Below are positions 8,959-18,232 of a stretch of DNA of 42,517 nucleotides, one piece after another (position 1 is the stretch's first letter; the number at the start of each line of letters is the position of its first letter). The notes beneath the pieces are model-generated. The model was not told the DNA's origin. It did not search any database and worked only from the letters and a program-made list of their open reading frames with translations. The position numbers were made by a program, and so were the translations under genes. The stretch is from Hyphomicrobiales bacterium (GTDB lineage Bacteria; Pseudomonadota; Alphaproteobacteria; Rhizobiales; Beijerinckiaceae): positions 1-42,517 of the forward strand of contig JAFBAS010000096.1 of NCBI GenBank assembly GCA_019247605.1. The letters run 5' to 3'.

Positions 8959-11900
8959 ATACGGCGATGCAAGAGGTTGCCCGAGATCCCTCGGGCCCGG
9001 GGAGCTGGCGCAGCCGAGCGATTTCGCTCTACCGGCTCAAGCGTTTCTCGGAAGCGCTCGAGAGTTTCGATCGGGCTTTGGCGCTTGCGCCCGACCATGT
9101 CGAGACACTCACCAACCGGGGCGCGGTGCTGCACGAGCTGAAGCGCCCCGAAGAGGCGCTCGCGAGCTTCGATGAGGCCTTGGCGATCGATCCGCGGCAT
9201 CTCGGGGCTCTCATGAACCGGGCGATCACGCTCAAGGAACTCGGGAGGCTCGACGAGGCACTTTCGAGTTACGAGCGAGCTCTGACCGTCGATCCCGCCA
9301 ATGCGGATGCAATCAGCAATCGCGGAAGCGTGCTCTTTGCGCTGAACAGACCCGAAGAGGCTCTCGCGAGCTACGATCGCGCGCTCGCGCTCGCTCCCGG
9401 CCACGCGAGGGCGTGGAACAATCGCGGAGCCGTGTTGCATGAGCTCAACCGCACGCAAGAGGCGCTCGAGAGCTACGGTCGCGCATTGGCGATCGAGCCC
9501 AACTCGGCAACCATGCTCTTCAATCGCGGGGCTCTGTTGATGAGCCTTTATCGCTGCGAGGAAGCGCTTGTCGATTGCGAAAAAGCCTTGGCCGTCGCCC
9601 CCGATCATCCCCACGCCTTCGGTGAAGCGGCGAACGCCGCCATGCGGGTCTGCGATTGGCCGCGCACCGAGAGATATGGGCCGGGCTTGAAAAAGCACGT
9701 CATCGACGGAACGTCGGTCATCAATCCGCTCGCATTCATCACTTACTTCGACGACGCGGCGCTGCAGCTTCGGTGCTCGCGAACCTATCTGAAGGACAAG
9801 ATTCCAAAACTACCCTCGCCGATCCATGAGGGGCGAAGGCGCGCTGCCGCCAAGACGCGCATCGCCTATCTCTCAGCGGATTTTCACGGACACGCGACGT
9901 CTTTCTTGATGGCCGATCTCTTCGAGAGCCACGATCGGGATCGCTTCGAGGTGTTCGGCATCTCCTTCGGCCTCGACGACGGCAGCCAAACGCGCCGACG
10001 CATTATCAAAGCCTTCGATCATTTCCGCGACGTGCGTGACCTTGACGATCTCGAGGTGGCGAAGCTCCTGAGCGAGCTCGAGATCGACATCGCCGTCGAT
10101 CTCAAAGGCTACACGCAGCATGCCCGTTTCGGGGTTTTTGCCCACCGTCCCGCACCCATCCAGGTAAGCTACCTCGGCTTCCCAGGCACCACGGGCGCCG
10201 ATTTCATCGACTATGTGATTGCCGATGAGATCGTTCTTCCCTTCGACCAGCAACCCTTCTGGAGCGAGAAGATCGTTCATCTGCCCGATTGCTACCAGGC
10301 CAACGATCGCAATCGCCAAATCGCGGAGCGCACGCCGACACGCAGCGAATGCGGCTTGCCGGAGCGAGGCTTCGTCTTCTGCTCCTTCAACAACAGCTAC
10401 AAGATCACGCCGGTGTTCTTCGACATCTGGATGCGGCTCCTGGCCAAGGTCGAGGGCAGCGTCTTGTGGCTCTTGCGCGACAATTCGGCGGCCGAAAGGC
10501 ATTTGCGCCGGGAAGCCGCTTCTCGCGGCATCGGCCCCGAGCGGCTCATCTTCGCCGAAAGGCTTCCGCTCGCGGAGCATCTGGCTCGCCACCGCTTGGC
10601 GGATTTGTTCCTCGACACGCTTCCGGTGAATGCCCACACGACGGCGAGCGATGCGCTTTGGGCCGGCCTTCCGGTTCTTACCTGCCTCGGAAAATCCTTT
10701 GTGGCGCGCGTGGCAGCGAGCCTTCTCAATGCGGTCGGCTTGCCTGAGCTCGTGACGCTGAGCCTTGATGAATATGAGGCGCTCGCGCTCAAGCTCGCGC
10801 GTGAGCCAGCGCTGCTTCGTGGTTATCGCAAACGGCTCGAGAAAGGCCGCTCGACGGCACCGCTCTTCGACACCGATCGCTTTCGCCGCCATCTCGAGCG
10901 GGCCTATGAGACCATGCTCGACATCCATGATCGCGGTGAGGAGCCGCGCGGCTTCGCGGTTCAGGCTGTCGCATCCGGTGAGGTCGACCTCGATCGGCAA
11001 GTTGCAGCGCACGAGCCGAACAGCGTTGCGCGTTGGAGAGCTCGAGGCCTCTCGCTTTTTCGGCAGAACCGCTTCGTCGAGGCGTTGCGGAGCTATGACG
11101 AGGCCTTGGCGATGGCGCCAGACCATGCCGAAACGCTCGCCGATCGAGGCGTCGTCCTGCATCAGCTCAATCGTTTCGATGAAGCGCTCGCGAGCTTGGA
11201 GCGCGCCTTGGCGATCACGCCTCGGCACGTGCAAACGCTGTACAATCGGGCGATCACGCTGGGGAAGCTGAAGCGTCCGGCCGATGCTATCGCCAGCTGC
11301 GATCAGGCGCTCGAGATCGATCCGAGCCACGCCGATGGACTCGACCATCGTGGCAGCATGCTCCTCGAACTCAAGCGCTTCGACGAGGCCCTCGCGAGTT
11401 ACGATCGCGCGCTGACAAGCAATGCTCAACACACGGGCGCATGGAATAACCGGGCTCGTGCATTGCGCGAGCTCAACCGCTACGACGAGGCGCTGGCGAG
11501 TTATGGCCGCGCCCTCGCGATCGAGCCGAACTCGGCGATGTTGCACTTCAATCGCGGGGCTCTGTTGCTGAACCAACAATGCGAAGCTGACGCGCTCGTC
11601 GATTTCGAAGCGGCCTTGGCTGCAAGGCCCGACTATCCCGGAGCGTTCAGCGCGGCCGCGAATGCCGCCTTGCGCATCTGTGATTGGCCGCGCGCTGCAA
11701 AATACACGGCGACCCTGAAAAAACACGTCGCCGACGAAACCTCGATCATCAACCCGCTCGTGTTCATCAGTTACTTCGACGATCCTCCGTTGCAGCTTCA
11801 ATGCTCGAGAACGTACCTACGTCACGAATTTTCGAAGGTGACAGCTCTTGTTTGCAAGGAAAGAAAGCGCCGACGCGACAAGGCGCGCATCGCCTATGTT

Positions 11901-13037
11901 TCGGCGGATTTTCATGGGCACGCGACCTCAATTCTGATGGCCGAGCTTTTCGAACGCCATGACCGCTCGAGTTTCGAAGTGTTCGGGATCTCCTTTGGGC
12001 CGGACGACAAGAGCGAAATGCGGGCGCGCCTGGTCGAGGCCTTCGATCATTTCCACGATGTGCGTGACCTTGACGATCTCGAGGTGGCGAAGCTCCTGAG
12101 CGAGCTCGAGATCGACATCGCGGTCGATCTCAAGGGTTACACGCGAAATACCCGCTTCGGGGTTTTTGCCCACCGTCCCGCACCCATCCAGGTAAGCTAT
12201 CTCGGCTTCCCAGGCACCACCGGCGCCGACTTCATCGACTATGTGATCGGCGACGAAATTGTCCTGCCCTTCGATCAGCAATCCTCCTGGAGCGAGAAGA
12301 TCGTTCACCTTCCCGGCTGCTATCAGGTCAACGACAGGAAGCGTGAGATCGCCGAGCGCACGCCGACGCGCAAGGAATGCGGCCTACCCGAACGAGGCTT
12401 CGTTTTTTGCAGCTTCAATAGGAACTTCAAGATCAGCCCATCGGTGTTCAACATTTGGATGCGCCTTCTCGAAAGGACGGAGGGGAGCGTCTTGTGGCTC
12501 TTGCGCGACAATGACTCGGCCGAGGAGAATTTGCGCAAGGAGGCCGCGGCGCGCGGCATCGATCCGTCGCGCCTCGTCTTTGCGCGAAAGATCGCGGTCT
12601 CCGAGCATCTCGCACGTCATCGATTGGGGGATCTGTTCCTGGATACGCTTCCCTATAACGCTCACACGACGGCGAGCGATGCGCTCTGGGCGGGGTTGCC
12701 GGTGCTCACCTGTCTCGGCAATGCCTTCGCCGGGCGCGTGGCGGCGAGCCTCCTCCACGCGGTGGGCCTTCCCGAGCTCGTGACGCGCGACCTCGAGGAA
12801 TACGAGGCGCTTGCTTTCAAGCTCGCGCATGAGCCCTCCCTGTTGCGCCGCTACCGCAGGCGCCTCGAGAAGAACCGTCTGACGGCACCGCTCTTCGATA
12901 CGGATCGGTTTCGTGCTCACCTCGAGCAGGCTTATCTCACCATGCTCGACATCGAGCGGCGTGGAGAGGCGCCGCGGAGCTTCAGCGTCGAGACGATTCG
13001 CGCAAAGCCGCGGGCGCGTCCGGCGCGAACCGCATGA
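8955..13037 (+). CDS. Tandem two-module TPR-GT41 glycosyltransferase
   Basis: This 1360-residue protein is a head-to-tail fusion of two complete TPR-GT41 units. Module a has about six TPRs (residues about 15-225) and a GT41 domain (about 300-665). Module b has about six TPRs (about 690-910) and a GT41 domain (about 977-1350). Both keep SADFHGHATS, a YK or FK in the FNN/FNR lysine motif (CSFNNSYKITP, CSFNRNFKISP) and NAHTTASDALWAG. Typical bacterial SPINDLY-like proteins carry one GT domain, so the doubled architecture is unusual. The GTG start at 8955 overlaps the upstream TGA. Both modules begin at a repeat equivalent to the fourth TPR of the preceding protein, which suggests duplication of a fixed unit. 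The two GT domains share DNA stretches of 62 and 44 identical bases at a constant 2028-base offset. Cytoplasmic, with no signal peptide. Confidence 0.9.
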   Translation: MNTAMQEVARDPSGPGSWRSRAISLYRLKRFSEALESFDRALALAPDHVETLTNRGAVLHELKRPEEALASFDEALAIDPRHLGALMNRAITLKELGRLDEALSSYERALTVDPANADAISNRGSVLFALNRPEEALASYDRALALAPGHARAWNNRGAVLHELNRTQEALESYGRALAIEPNSATMLFNRGALLMSLYRCEEALVDCEKALAVAPDHPHAFGEAANAAMRVCDWPRTERYGPGLKKHVIDGTSVINPLAFITYFDDAALQLRCSRTYLKDKIPKLPSPIHEGRRRAAAKTRIAYLSADFHGHATSFLMADLFESHDRDRFEVFGISFGLDDGSQTRRRIIKAFDHFRDVRDLDDLEVAKLLSELEIDIAVDLKGYTQHARFGVFAHRPAPIQVSYLGFPGTTGADFIDYVIADEIVLPFDQQPFWSEKIVHLPDCYQANDRNRQIAERTPTRSECGLPERGFVFCSFNNSYKITPVFFDIWMRLLAKVEGSVLWLLRDNSAAERHLRREAASRGIGPERLIFAERLPLAEHLARHRLADLFLDTLPVNAHTTASDALWAGLPVLTCLGKSFVARVAASLLNAVGLPELVTLSLDEYEALALKLAREPALLRGYRKRLEKGRSTAPLFDTDRFRRHLERAYETMLDIHDRGEEPRGFAVQAVASGEVDLDRQVAAHEPNSVARWRARGLSLFRQNRFVEALRSYDEALAMAPDHAETLADRGVVLHQLNRFDEALASLERALAITPRHVQTLYNRAITLGKLKRPADAIASCDQALEIDPSHADGLDHRGSMLLELKRFDEALASYDRALTSNAQHTGAWNNRARALRELNRYDEALASYGRALAIEPNSAMLHFNRGALLLNQQCEADALVDFEAALAARPDYPGAFSAAANAALRICDWPRAAKYTATLKKHVADETSIINPLVFISYFDDPPLQLQCSRTYLRHEFSKVTALVCKERKRRRDKARIAYVSADFHGHATSILMAELFERHDRSSFEVFGISFGPDDKSEMRARLVEAFDHFHDVRDLDDLEVAKLLSELEIDIAVDLKGYTRNTRFGVFAHRPAPIQVSYLGFPGTTGADFIDYVIGDEIVLPFDQQSSWSEKIVHLPGCYQVNDRKREIAERTPTRKECGLPERGFVFCSFNRNFKISPSVFNIWMRLLERTEGSVLWLLRDNDSAEENLRKEAAARGIDPSRLVFARKIAVSEHLARHRLGDLFLDTLPYNAHTTASDALWAGLPVLTCLGNAFAGRVAASLLHAVGLPELVTRDLEEYEALAFKLAHEPSLLRRYRRRLEKNRLTAPLFDTDRFRAHLEQAYLTMLDIERRGEAPRSFSVETIRAKPRARPARTA

Positions 13038-13047
13038 ATGTTGCACG

Positions 13048-16000
13048 ATGAGCACGCCCGTCGGAAGTCCCATGGAGGACGCCTCCCGAAGCTCCAGGGA
13101 ACGCCCTCTCGACGATACGGGTGCAAGGCGCGAGGAGGCCCCATGTCGGCGCCCGCCCAGCAGCGATGCGCTCTATGAGCTCGCTCTGCGAAACTTTCAG
13201 CAGAACGAGTTCGAGAAATGCCAGGTTCTGCTCGCGAAACTCTTGGAAATCGAGCCGCGCCACGTGGGGGCCCTGCATCGACTGGGCTTGGTGCATCTGC
13301 GGCTTGGGCAAGACGCCGAGGCCTTGGCGAGCTTCGAAGCCGCTTTGGCTTTCGATCCGCGGCACGTACCGGCTCGCATAAGCCGCGGTGCGCTGCTGTT
13401 TCGGCTCAAACGGCTCGCCAAGGCGCTGCTGGATTACGACGAGGTGCTGGCGATCGTGCCCGAGCATGTGGAAACGCTCGCCAATCGAGGTGTCGTGTTG
13501 CACTTGCTCAAGCGCTTCGAGGACGCGCAGGCGAGCTTCGATCGAGCTCTCGCCATCGACCCTCGAAATCTCCGCGCGCTCGTAAACCAGGCGATTACGC
13601 TGAAGGAACTCGAGCGGTTCGATGAGGCGGTTGAGAACTACGATCGAGCCCTTGCGCTGGACCCCCACAACGCGGACGTGCTGACCAATCGAGGGAGCGC
13701 GCTCCTGGCGCTCGAGCGGCTGAGCGAGGCGCTCGCAAGCTATGAACGCGCGATTGCGATCGATCGCGAGCATGTCAAGGCGTGGAGCAATCGAGCCGTC
13801 GTCCTGAAAAAGCTGCACCGGGTTGATGAAGCGCTCGCGAGCTGTGACCGCGCGCTTGCGATCGCGCCGCTCGATTCGGGCGCGGTGAGGAACAAGGCGA
13901 TCTTTCTCAAGGAGCTCGGCCGGTTCGAGGAAGCGCTCGCTTTCCTCGACCAGGTCCTTCCCGCCGATCCCGTAAATGCCGATTTGCTCGAGATGCGCGC
14001 AAGCGCGCTCCTCAAGCTCAGGCGATTCGATGAGGCGCTGATCGGCTTCGGGCGTGCACTCTCGATCGATCCCCGCCATGCGGCTGCCTTGAACAACAGG
14101 GCTATTGCGCTGCGTGAGCTCAGCCGGCTGGGCGAGGCACTCGAGAGTTGCAACGCGGCTTTGGCGATCGAGCCCGATTCGCCAATCTTCCTGCTTAATC
14201 GCGGTTCCTTGCTGATCGAGCTTCTGCGACATGAGGAAGCTCTCACCGATTGCGAAAAGGCTTTGGCTATCGGGACGGAGCCTCGCGCGCTCGAGACGAT
14301 TGCGAATGCAGCGATGCGAGCTTGCGATTGGTCGCGAGTCGAAGAGCTCAAGGAAAACCTGTATCGCACAGATCCACTTCAAGCTTTCCCCTTCCCACCG
14401 TTCACGCTGATCAACTATTGCGAAGACCCCGATTTATTGCTCAGGGGCGCGAAGGGCTATGTGGGAAAGGAATTCCCGCCCTCCACGCCGCTGGACCGCA
14501 AGAGCGAGAGAAAAGCTCGATCCCGCGAGAGAGTCCGCATCGCATATGTCTCGGCTGATTTTCATGAGCACGCGACTTCCTACCTGACCGCCGAGCTCTT
14601 CGAGCGGCATGACCGAGGCCTGTTCGAGCTTTTCGGTATTTCCTTCGGACCGGACGACAAGAGTGAGATGCGCGCTCGCCTCGTCGGCGCGTTCGAGCGC
14701 TTTCACGATGTGCGGTCGATGGCGGATCGCAACGTGGCGAAGCTCATGAATGAGCATGCGATCGACATTGCAGTCGATCTCAAAGGCCACACCCAGGGAT
14801 CACGGTTCGGCATCTTTGTACATCGGCCGGCGCCGATCCAGGTGAGTTATCTGGGATTCCCAAGCACTACCGGTGCCGATTTCATCGACTACGTGATCGG
14901 CGATGAAATCGTCCTGCCCCTCGAGGAGCAACCCTTCTGGAGCGAGAAGATCGTTCACCTGCCGGGCTGCTATCAGGTCAACGACAGGAAGCGACAGATC
15001 GCCGAGCGGACGGCGAGGCGCGACGAATGCGGCTTGCCGGAGCGAGGCTTCGTGTTTTGCTGTTTCAACAACAACTACAAGATCACACCGCCATTGTTCG
15101 ACACCTGGATGCGGCTTCTTCAAAAAATCGAGGGCAGTGTTTTGTGGCTGTTGCGCGACAACGCGACCGCCGAGCGGAATTTGCGCCGAGAGGCTGCGTC
15201 TCGTGGCATCGACCCGGGCCGCCTCGTCTTCGCCGATCGGCTTGCGCTGGCGGAGCATCTGGCGCGCCATCGTCTCGCCGACCTGTTCCTCGACACGCTC
15301 CCGGTCAATGCCCACACCACGGCGAGCGATGCGCTTTGGGCTGGCCTTCCGGTGCTCACTTGCCTCGGGAAAACCTTCGCCGGTCGCGTGGCGGGTAGCC
15401 TCCTTTACGCGGTTGGCTTGCCTGAGCTCGTGACCAAGAGCCTGGAGGAGTATGAGGCACTCGCGCTCAAGCTCGCGCATGAGCCCTCGCTCCTCTCAGC
15501 TTATCGGGAGCGGCTCGAAAAAAATCGCCTCACCGCGCCTCTCTTCGACTCGGATCGGTTTCGGCGTCATCTCGAGCACGCCTATCTCACCATGCTCGAA
15601 ATGCACGACAGAGGCGAGAAACCGCGTGGCTTCGCTGTCGCCGCCCCGAACACGCGCCCCGGCGGCGCCATTCACAGCCCGATGTCCGATCGTCGTGGCC
15701 CTGTCCAAGGGCCGCCCCGCGTTCATCGCGTCGATGAGCGACATGATGCCAAAATTCTGTTGAGCCGGGGCGCCACTTTCTATTCGCTCAAACGGTTTGA
15801 AGAAGCGTTGGCGAGCTTCGATCGAGCGTTGGCGATCGAGCCCGATTCGATCGATGGGCTCTACAATCGTGCGGCCGTGCTGCTCGAACTCAACAAATTC
15901 GATGAAGCGCTCGTGAGCTGTGATCGCGTTCTCGCGCTCGATCCCGGTCATCTCTGGGCGCTGCATAACCGGGCAGTTGCGCTGGGCGAGCTCAAGCGAT

Positions 16001-17853
16001 TTGAAGAGGCGCTGGCGAGCTATGATGGGGCCTTGGCAATCGAGCCCAATTCGGTGAATTTGCGCGTCAATCGCGCGGGCATCTTGTTCGCCCTGCGCCG
16101 TTGTAAAGAAGCGGTCGCCGACTATGACAGAGCTTTGGCGATCGAACCCAAGCGTGTCGACGCCCTCAATGGTCGCGCCGTCGTGCTCATCAGCCTCGGC
16201 CGATTCCAAGAGGCGCTTGCCGCCTGCGATCGTGCCCTCGCGATCAACCCGGGCTATGCCCATTCTTGGAATAGCCGAGCAAACGCGCTGACGAGCTTGG
16301 GCCACATCGAGGAAGCGCTTGCGAGCTATGATCGGGCCTTGGCGATCGAACCTCTTTCCCCGGCATTTCTGGTCAATCGTGCTCTCTTAGCGGTCGGCCG
16401 GCAGCAGTTTGAGGAAGCTCTCGTTTACCTTGAAAAAGCTTTGGCGATCGCGCCGGAGCATCATGGCGCTCTGAGCGAAGCGATGAATGCCTCGATGAGG
16501 ATTTGCGATTGGAGACGCAGAAAAGACCATGCCGGGCGCATATCCGAACTCGCACAACATGCAATCATCGACCCCTTCGTGTTCCTCCATTATTTCGACG
16601 AGCCAAAGCTGCAGCTTCGTTGTTCGAAAGCCTACATCGAGCAAAAGGCAGCCGCACCGCCTTTCGCGCTGGGAAACAAAAAAATCCGGCGAAGCGGCCG
16701 GGCCCGTATTGCCTATCTATCGGCGGACTTTCGCGAGCATGCGGTTTCCTATTTGACCGCCGAGCTCTTCGAGCGGCATGATCGGTCGCGCTTCGAGGTG
16801 TTCGGCATTTCCTTCGGACCCGACGACAAGAGCGAAATGCGCGCGCGTCTCGTCGACGCCTTCGATCATTTCCATGATGTACGGGGTCGCGATGACGGCG
16901 AAATCGCGGAGCTGCTCGCCGAGCTCGAAATTGACATCGCCGTCGATCTCAATGGCCACACCAAAGGGGACCGCATCGGCATTCTTGCTCGGCGGCCGGC
17001 ACCCGTTCAGGTGAGCTACCTCGGATTTCCAGGTACGACGGGTGCCAATTTCATCGACTATGTGATCGCCGACGCAATCGTCCTGCCCGTCCATCAGGAG
17101 CCTTTCTGGAGCGAGAAGATCGTTCGTCTGCCGGAATGTTTTCAGGTCAACGACACGAAACGCCGGATCGCCGAACGCACGCCATCGCGCAAGGAATGCG
17201 GCTTGCCGGAGCGCGGCTTTGTCTTCTGCTGCTTCAACAACAATTGTAAGATCACTCCCCAGGTCTTCGATGTGTGGATGCGGCTTCTCGCAAAGGTCGA
17301 GGAGAGCGTGTTGTGGCTCGTGCGCGACAACGCGGCCGCCGAGCGGAATCTTCGTCGAGAGGCGGCCGCGCGCGGAATCGATCCGGCGCGTCTGATCTTC
17401 GCCGATCGGCTCGTTCTCGCCGAGCACTTGGCGCGCCACCGCCTGGCCGATCTATTTCTCGACACGCTTCCCTTCAACGCCGGTGCAACGGCGAGCGACG
17501 CGCTCTGGGCAGGTTTGCCGGTGCTCACCTGCCTTGGGCAGGCCTTTGCAGGACGAATGGCCGGAAGCCTTCTTCACGCCATCGGTCTGCCCGAACTCGT
17601 GACGCAGAGCCTCGATGAGTACGAGGCAGTCGCGTTGAAGCTTGCGAACGAACCATCCCGGCTTCCCCTCTACAAAGAGCGGCTTGAGCAAAGCCGCCTG
17701 ACGGCGCCGCTCTTCGACACGGATCGCTTTCGCCACCATATCGAGCAAGCCTACGTCACCATGCTCGAGGTCCATGACCGAGGAGAGGAGCCGCGTGGCT
17801 TCAGCGTCAAGCCTATTCGACAAGAGCCGAGGCAGAGGCCCGAGCATTCCTGA
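13048..17853 (+). CDS. Tandem two-module TPR-GT41 glycosyltransferase with an altered second active site
   Basis: This 1601-residue protein also carries two TPR-GT41 modules. Module a has about twelve TPRs (residues about 30-420) and a GT41 domain (about 497-865) with intact SADFHEHATSY, CCFNNNYKITP and NAHTTASDALWAG. Module b has about seven TPRs (about 904-1145) and a GT41 domain (about 1217-1591) in which the HTT motif is replaced by GAT (codons 17482-17490). Its Lys motif reads CCFNNNCKITP, and its first motif reads SADFREHAVSY. The His-Thr-Thr segment helps bind the nucleotide sugar in OGT, so module b may be weakened, altered in donor, or a binding module. That is inference. I chose ATG 13048, ten bases after the upstream stop, because the residues before it come from the other frame of the preceding gene and do not resemble the family. 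Confidence 0.9.
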   Translation: MSTPVGSPMEDASRSSRERPLDDTGARREEAPCRRPPSSDALYELALRNFQQNEFEKCQVLLAKLLEIEPRHVGALHRLGLVHLRLGQDAEALASFEAALAFDPRHVPARISRGALLFRLKRLAKALLDYDEVLAIVPEHVETLANRGVVLHLLKRFEDAQASFDRALAIDPRNLRALVNQAITLKELERFDEAVENYDRALALDPHNADVLTNRGSALLALERLSEALASYERAIAIDREHVKAWSNRAVVLKKLHRVDEALASCDRALAIAPLDSGAVRNKAIFLKELGRFEEALAFLDQVLPADPVNADLLEMRASALLKLRRFDEALIGFGRALSIDPRHAAALNNRAIALRELSRLGEALESCNAALAIEPDSPIFLLNRGSLLIELLRHEEALTDCEKALAIGTEPRALETIANAAMRACDWSRVEELKENLYRTDPLQAFPFPPFTLINYCEDPDLLLRGAKGYVGKEFPPSTPLDRKSERKARSRERVRIAYVSADFHEHATSYLTAELFERHDRGLFELFGISFGPDDKSEMRARLVGAFERFHDVRSMADRNVAKLMNEHAIDIAVDLKGHTQGSRFGIFVHRPAPIQVSYLGFPSTTGADFIDYVIGDEIVLPLEEQPFWSEKIVHLPGCYQVNDRKRQIAERTARRDECGLPERGFVFCCFNNNYKITPPLFDTWMRLLQKIEGSVLWLLRDNATAERNLRREAASRGIDPGRLVFADRLALAEHLARHRLADLFLDTLPVNAHTTASDALWAGLPVLTCLGKTFAGRVAGSLLYAVGLPELVTKSLEEYEALALKLAHEPSLLSAYRERLEKNRLTAPLFDSDRFRRHLEHAYLTMLEMHDRGEKPRGFAVAAPNTRPGGAIHSPMSDRRGPVQGPPRVHRVDERHDAKILLSRGATFYSLKRFEEALASFDRALAIEPDSIDGLYNRAAVLLELNKFDEALVSCDRVLALDPGHLWALHNRAVALGELKRFEEALASYDGALAIEPNSVNLRVNRAGILFALRRCKEAVADYDRALAIEPKRVDALNGRAVVLISLGRFQEALAACDRALAINPGYAHSWNSRANALTSLGHIEEALASYDRALAIEPLSPAFLVNRALLAVGRQQFEEALVYLEKALAIAPEHHGALSEAMNASMRICDWRRRKDHAGRISELAQHAIIDPFVFLHYFDEPKLQLRCSKAYIEQKAAAPPFALGNKKIRRSGRARIAYLSADFREHAVSYLTAELFERHDRSRFEVFGISFGPDDKSEMRARLVDAFDHFHDVRGRDDGEIAELLAELEIDIAVDLNGHTKGDRIGILARRPAPVQVSYLGFPGTTGANFIDYVIADAIVLPVHQEPFWSEKIVRLPECFQVNDTKRRIAERTPSRKECGLPERGFVFCCFNNNCKITPQVFDVWMRLLAKVEESVLWLVRDNAAAERNLRREAAARGIDPARLIFADRLVLAEHLARHRLADLFLDTLPFNAGATASDALWAGLPVLTCLGQAFAGRMAGSLLHAIGLPELVTQSLDEYEAVALKLANEPSRLPLYKERLEQSRLTAPLFDTDRFRHHIEQAYVTMLEVHDRGEEPRGFSVKPIRQEPRQRPEHS

Positions 17854-17863
17854 TAATTCCCAA

Positions 17864-18232
17864 ATGATGACGATTGCCCAAGATCCACTGAATGACGCCG
17901 TTCGCCATCATCGTGCCAGCGACCTCGGCCAGGATGTGACGCGATTTCCATGATGTGCTGCTCTCAGCCTCCGCGATCATGAGGCCCTGGCGCTAAGGCT
18001 TGCGAGCGAGTCCGCTCTTCTTTCAGCTTGTCGCGAGCGGCTCGTAAAGAATCGCCTGATCGCGCCACTCTTCGACACTGACCGTTTTCGGCGCCATGTC
18101 GAGCAAGCCTACACGACCATGCTCGACATCCATGATCTAGGCGAGGAGCCGCGAAGTTTCAGTGTGGCTGCGATTTGGTTGGGCGCCGAGCCCGTCGGAC
18201 CTCAACGCCGGCCGCTGGAGCCCACGCAATAA
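17864..18232 (+). pseudogene. Collapsed remnant of a seventh TPR-GT41 gene
   Basis: After two ATGs at 17864 and 17867 the frame reads a 28-residue stretch whose core (AVRHHRASDLGQDV) resembles the N-terminus of the single-module gene (AFRIHRAGGLSEAV). A TGA follows at 17951-17953. In the same frame, from about 17963, comes the unmistakable GT41 C-terminal tail: LSLRDHEALALRLA, then KNRLIAPLFDTDRFRR, then HVEQAYTTMLDIHD and GEEPRSFSV, ending at TAA 18230-18232. Everything between, about 600 or more residues in the relatives, is missing. This is an internally deleted copy at the downstream end of the array. The N-terminal match is short and less certain than the C-terminal one. Its last 31 bases overlap the convergent gene on the other strand. 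Confidence 0.8.

Noticed and set aside
9873-11801. Very long minus-strand open frame (642 codons) opposite the GT41 modules, with similar ones at 748-2133, 1818-3317 and 12982-14382
   Set aside because: They are mirror frames of GC-rich, repeat-structured coding DNA. They lack ribosome binding sites and family resemblance, whereas the opposite frames are clear protein families.
4191-17853. CRISPR-like or simple tandem DNA repeat
   Set aside because: The periodicity of 102 bases is protein-level TPR repetition inside genes; there are no short identical repeats with unique spacers.
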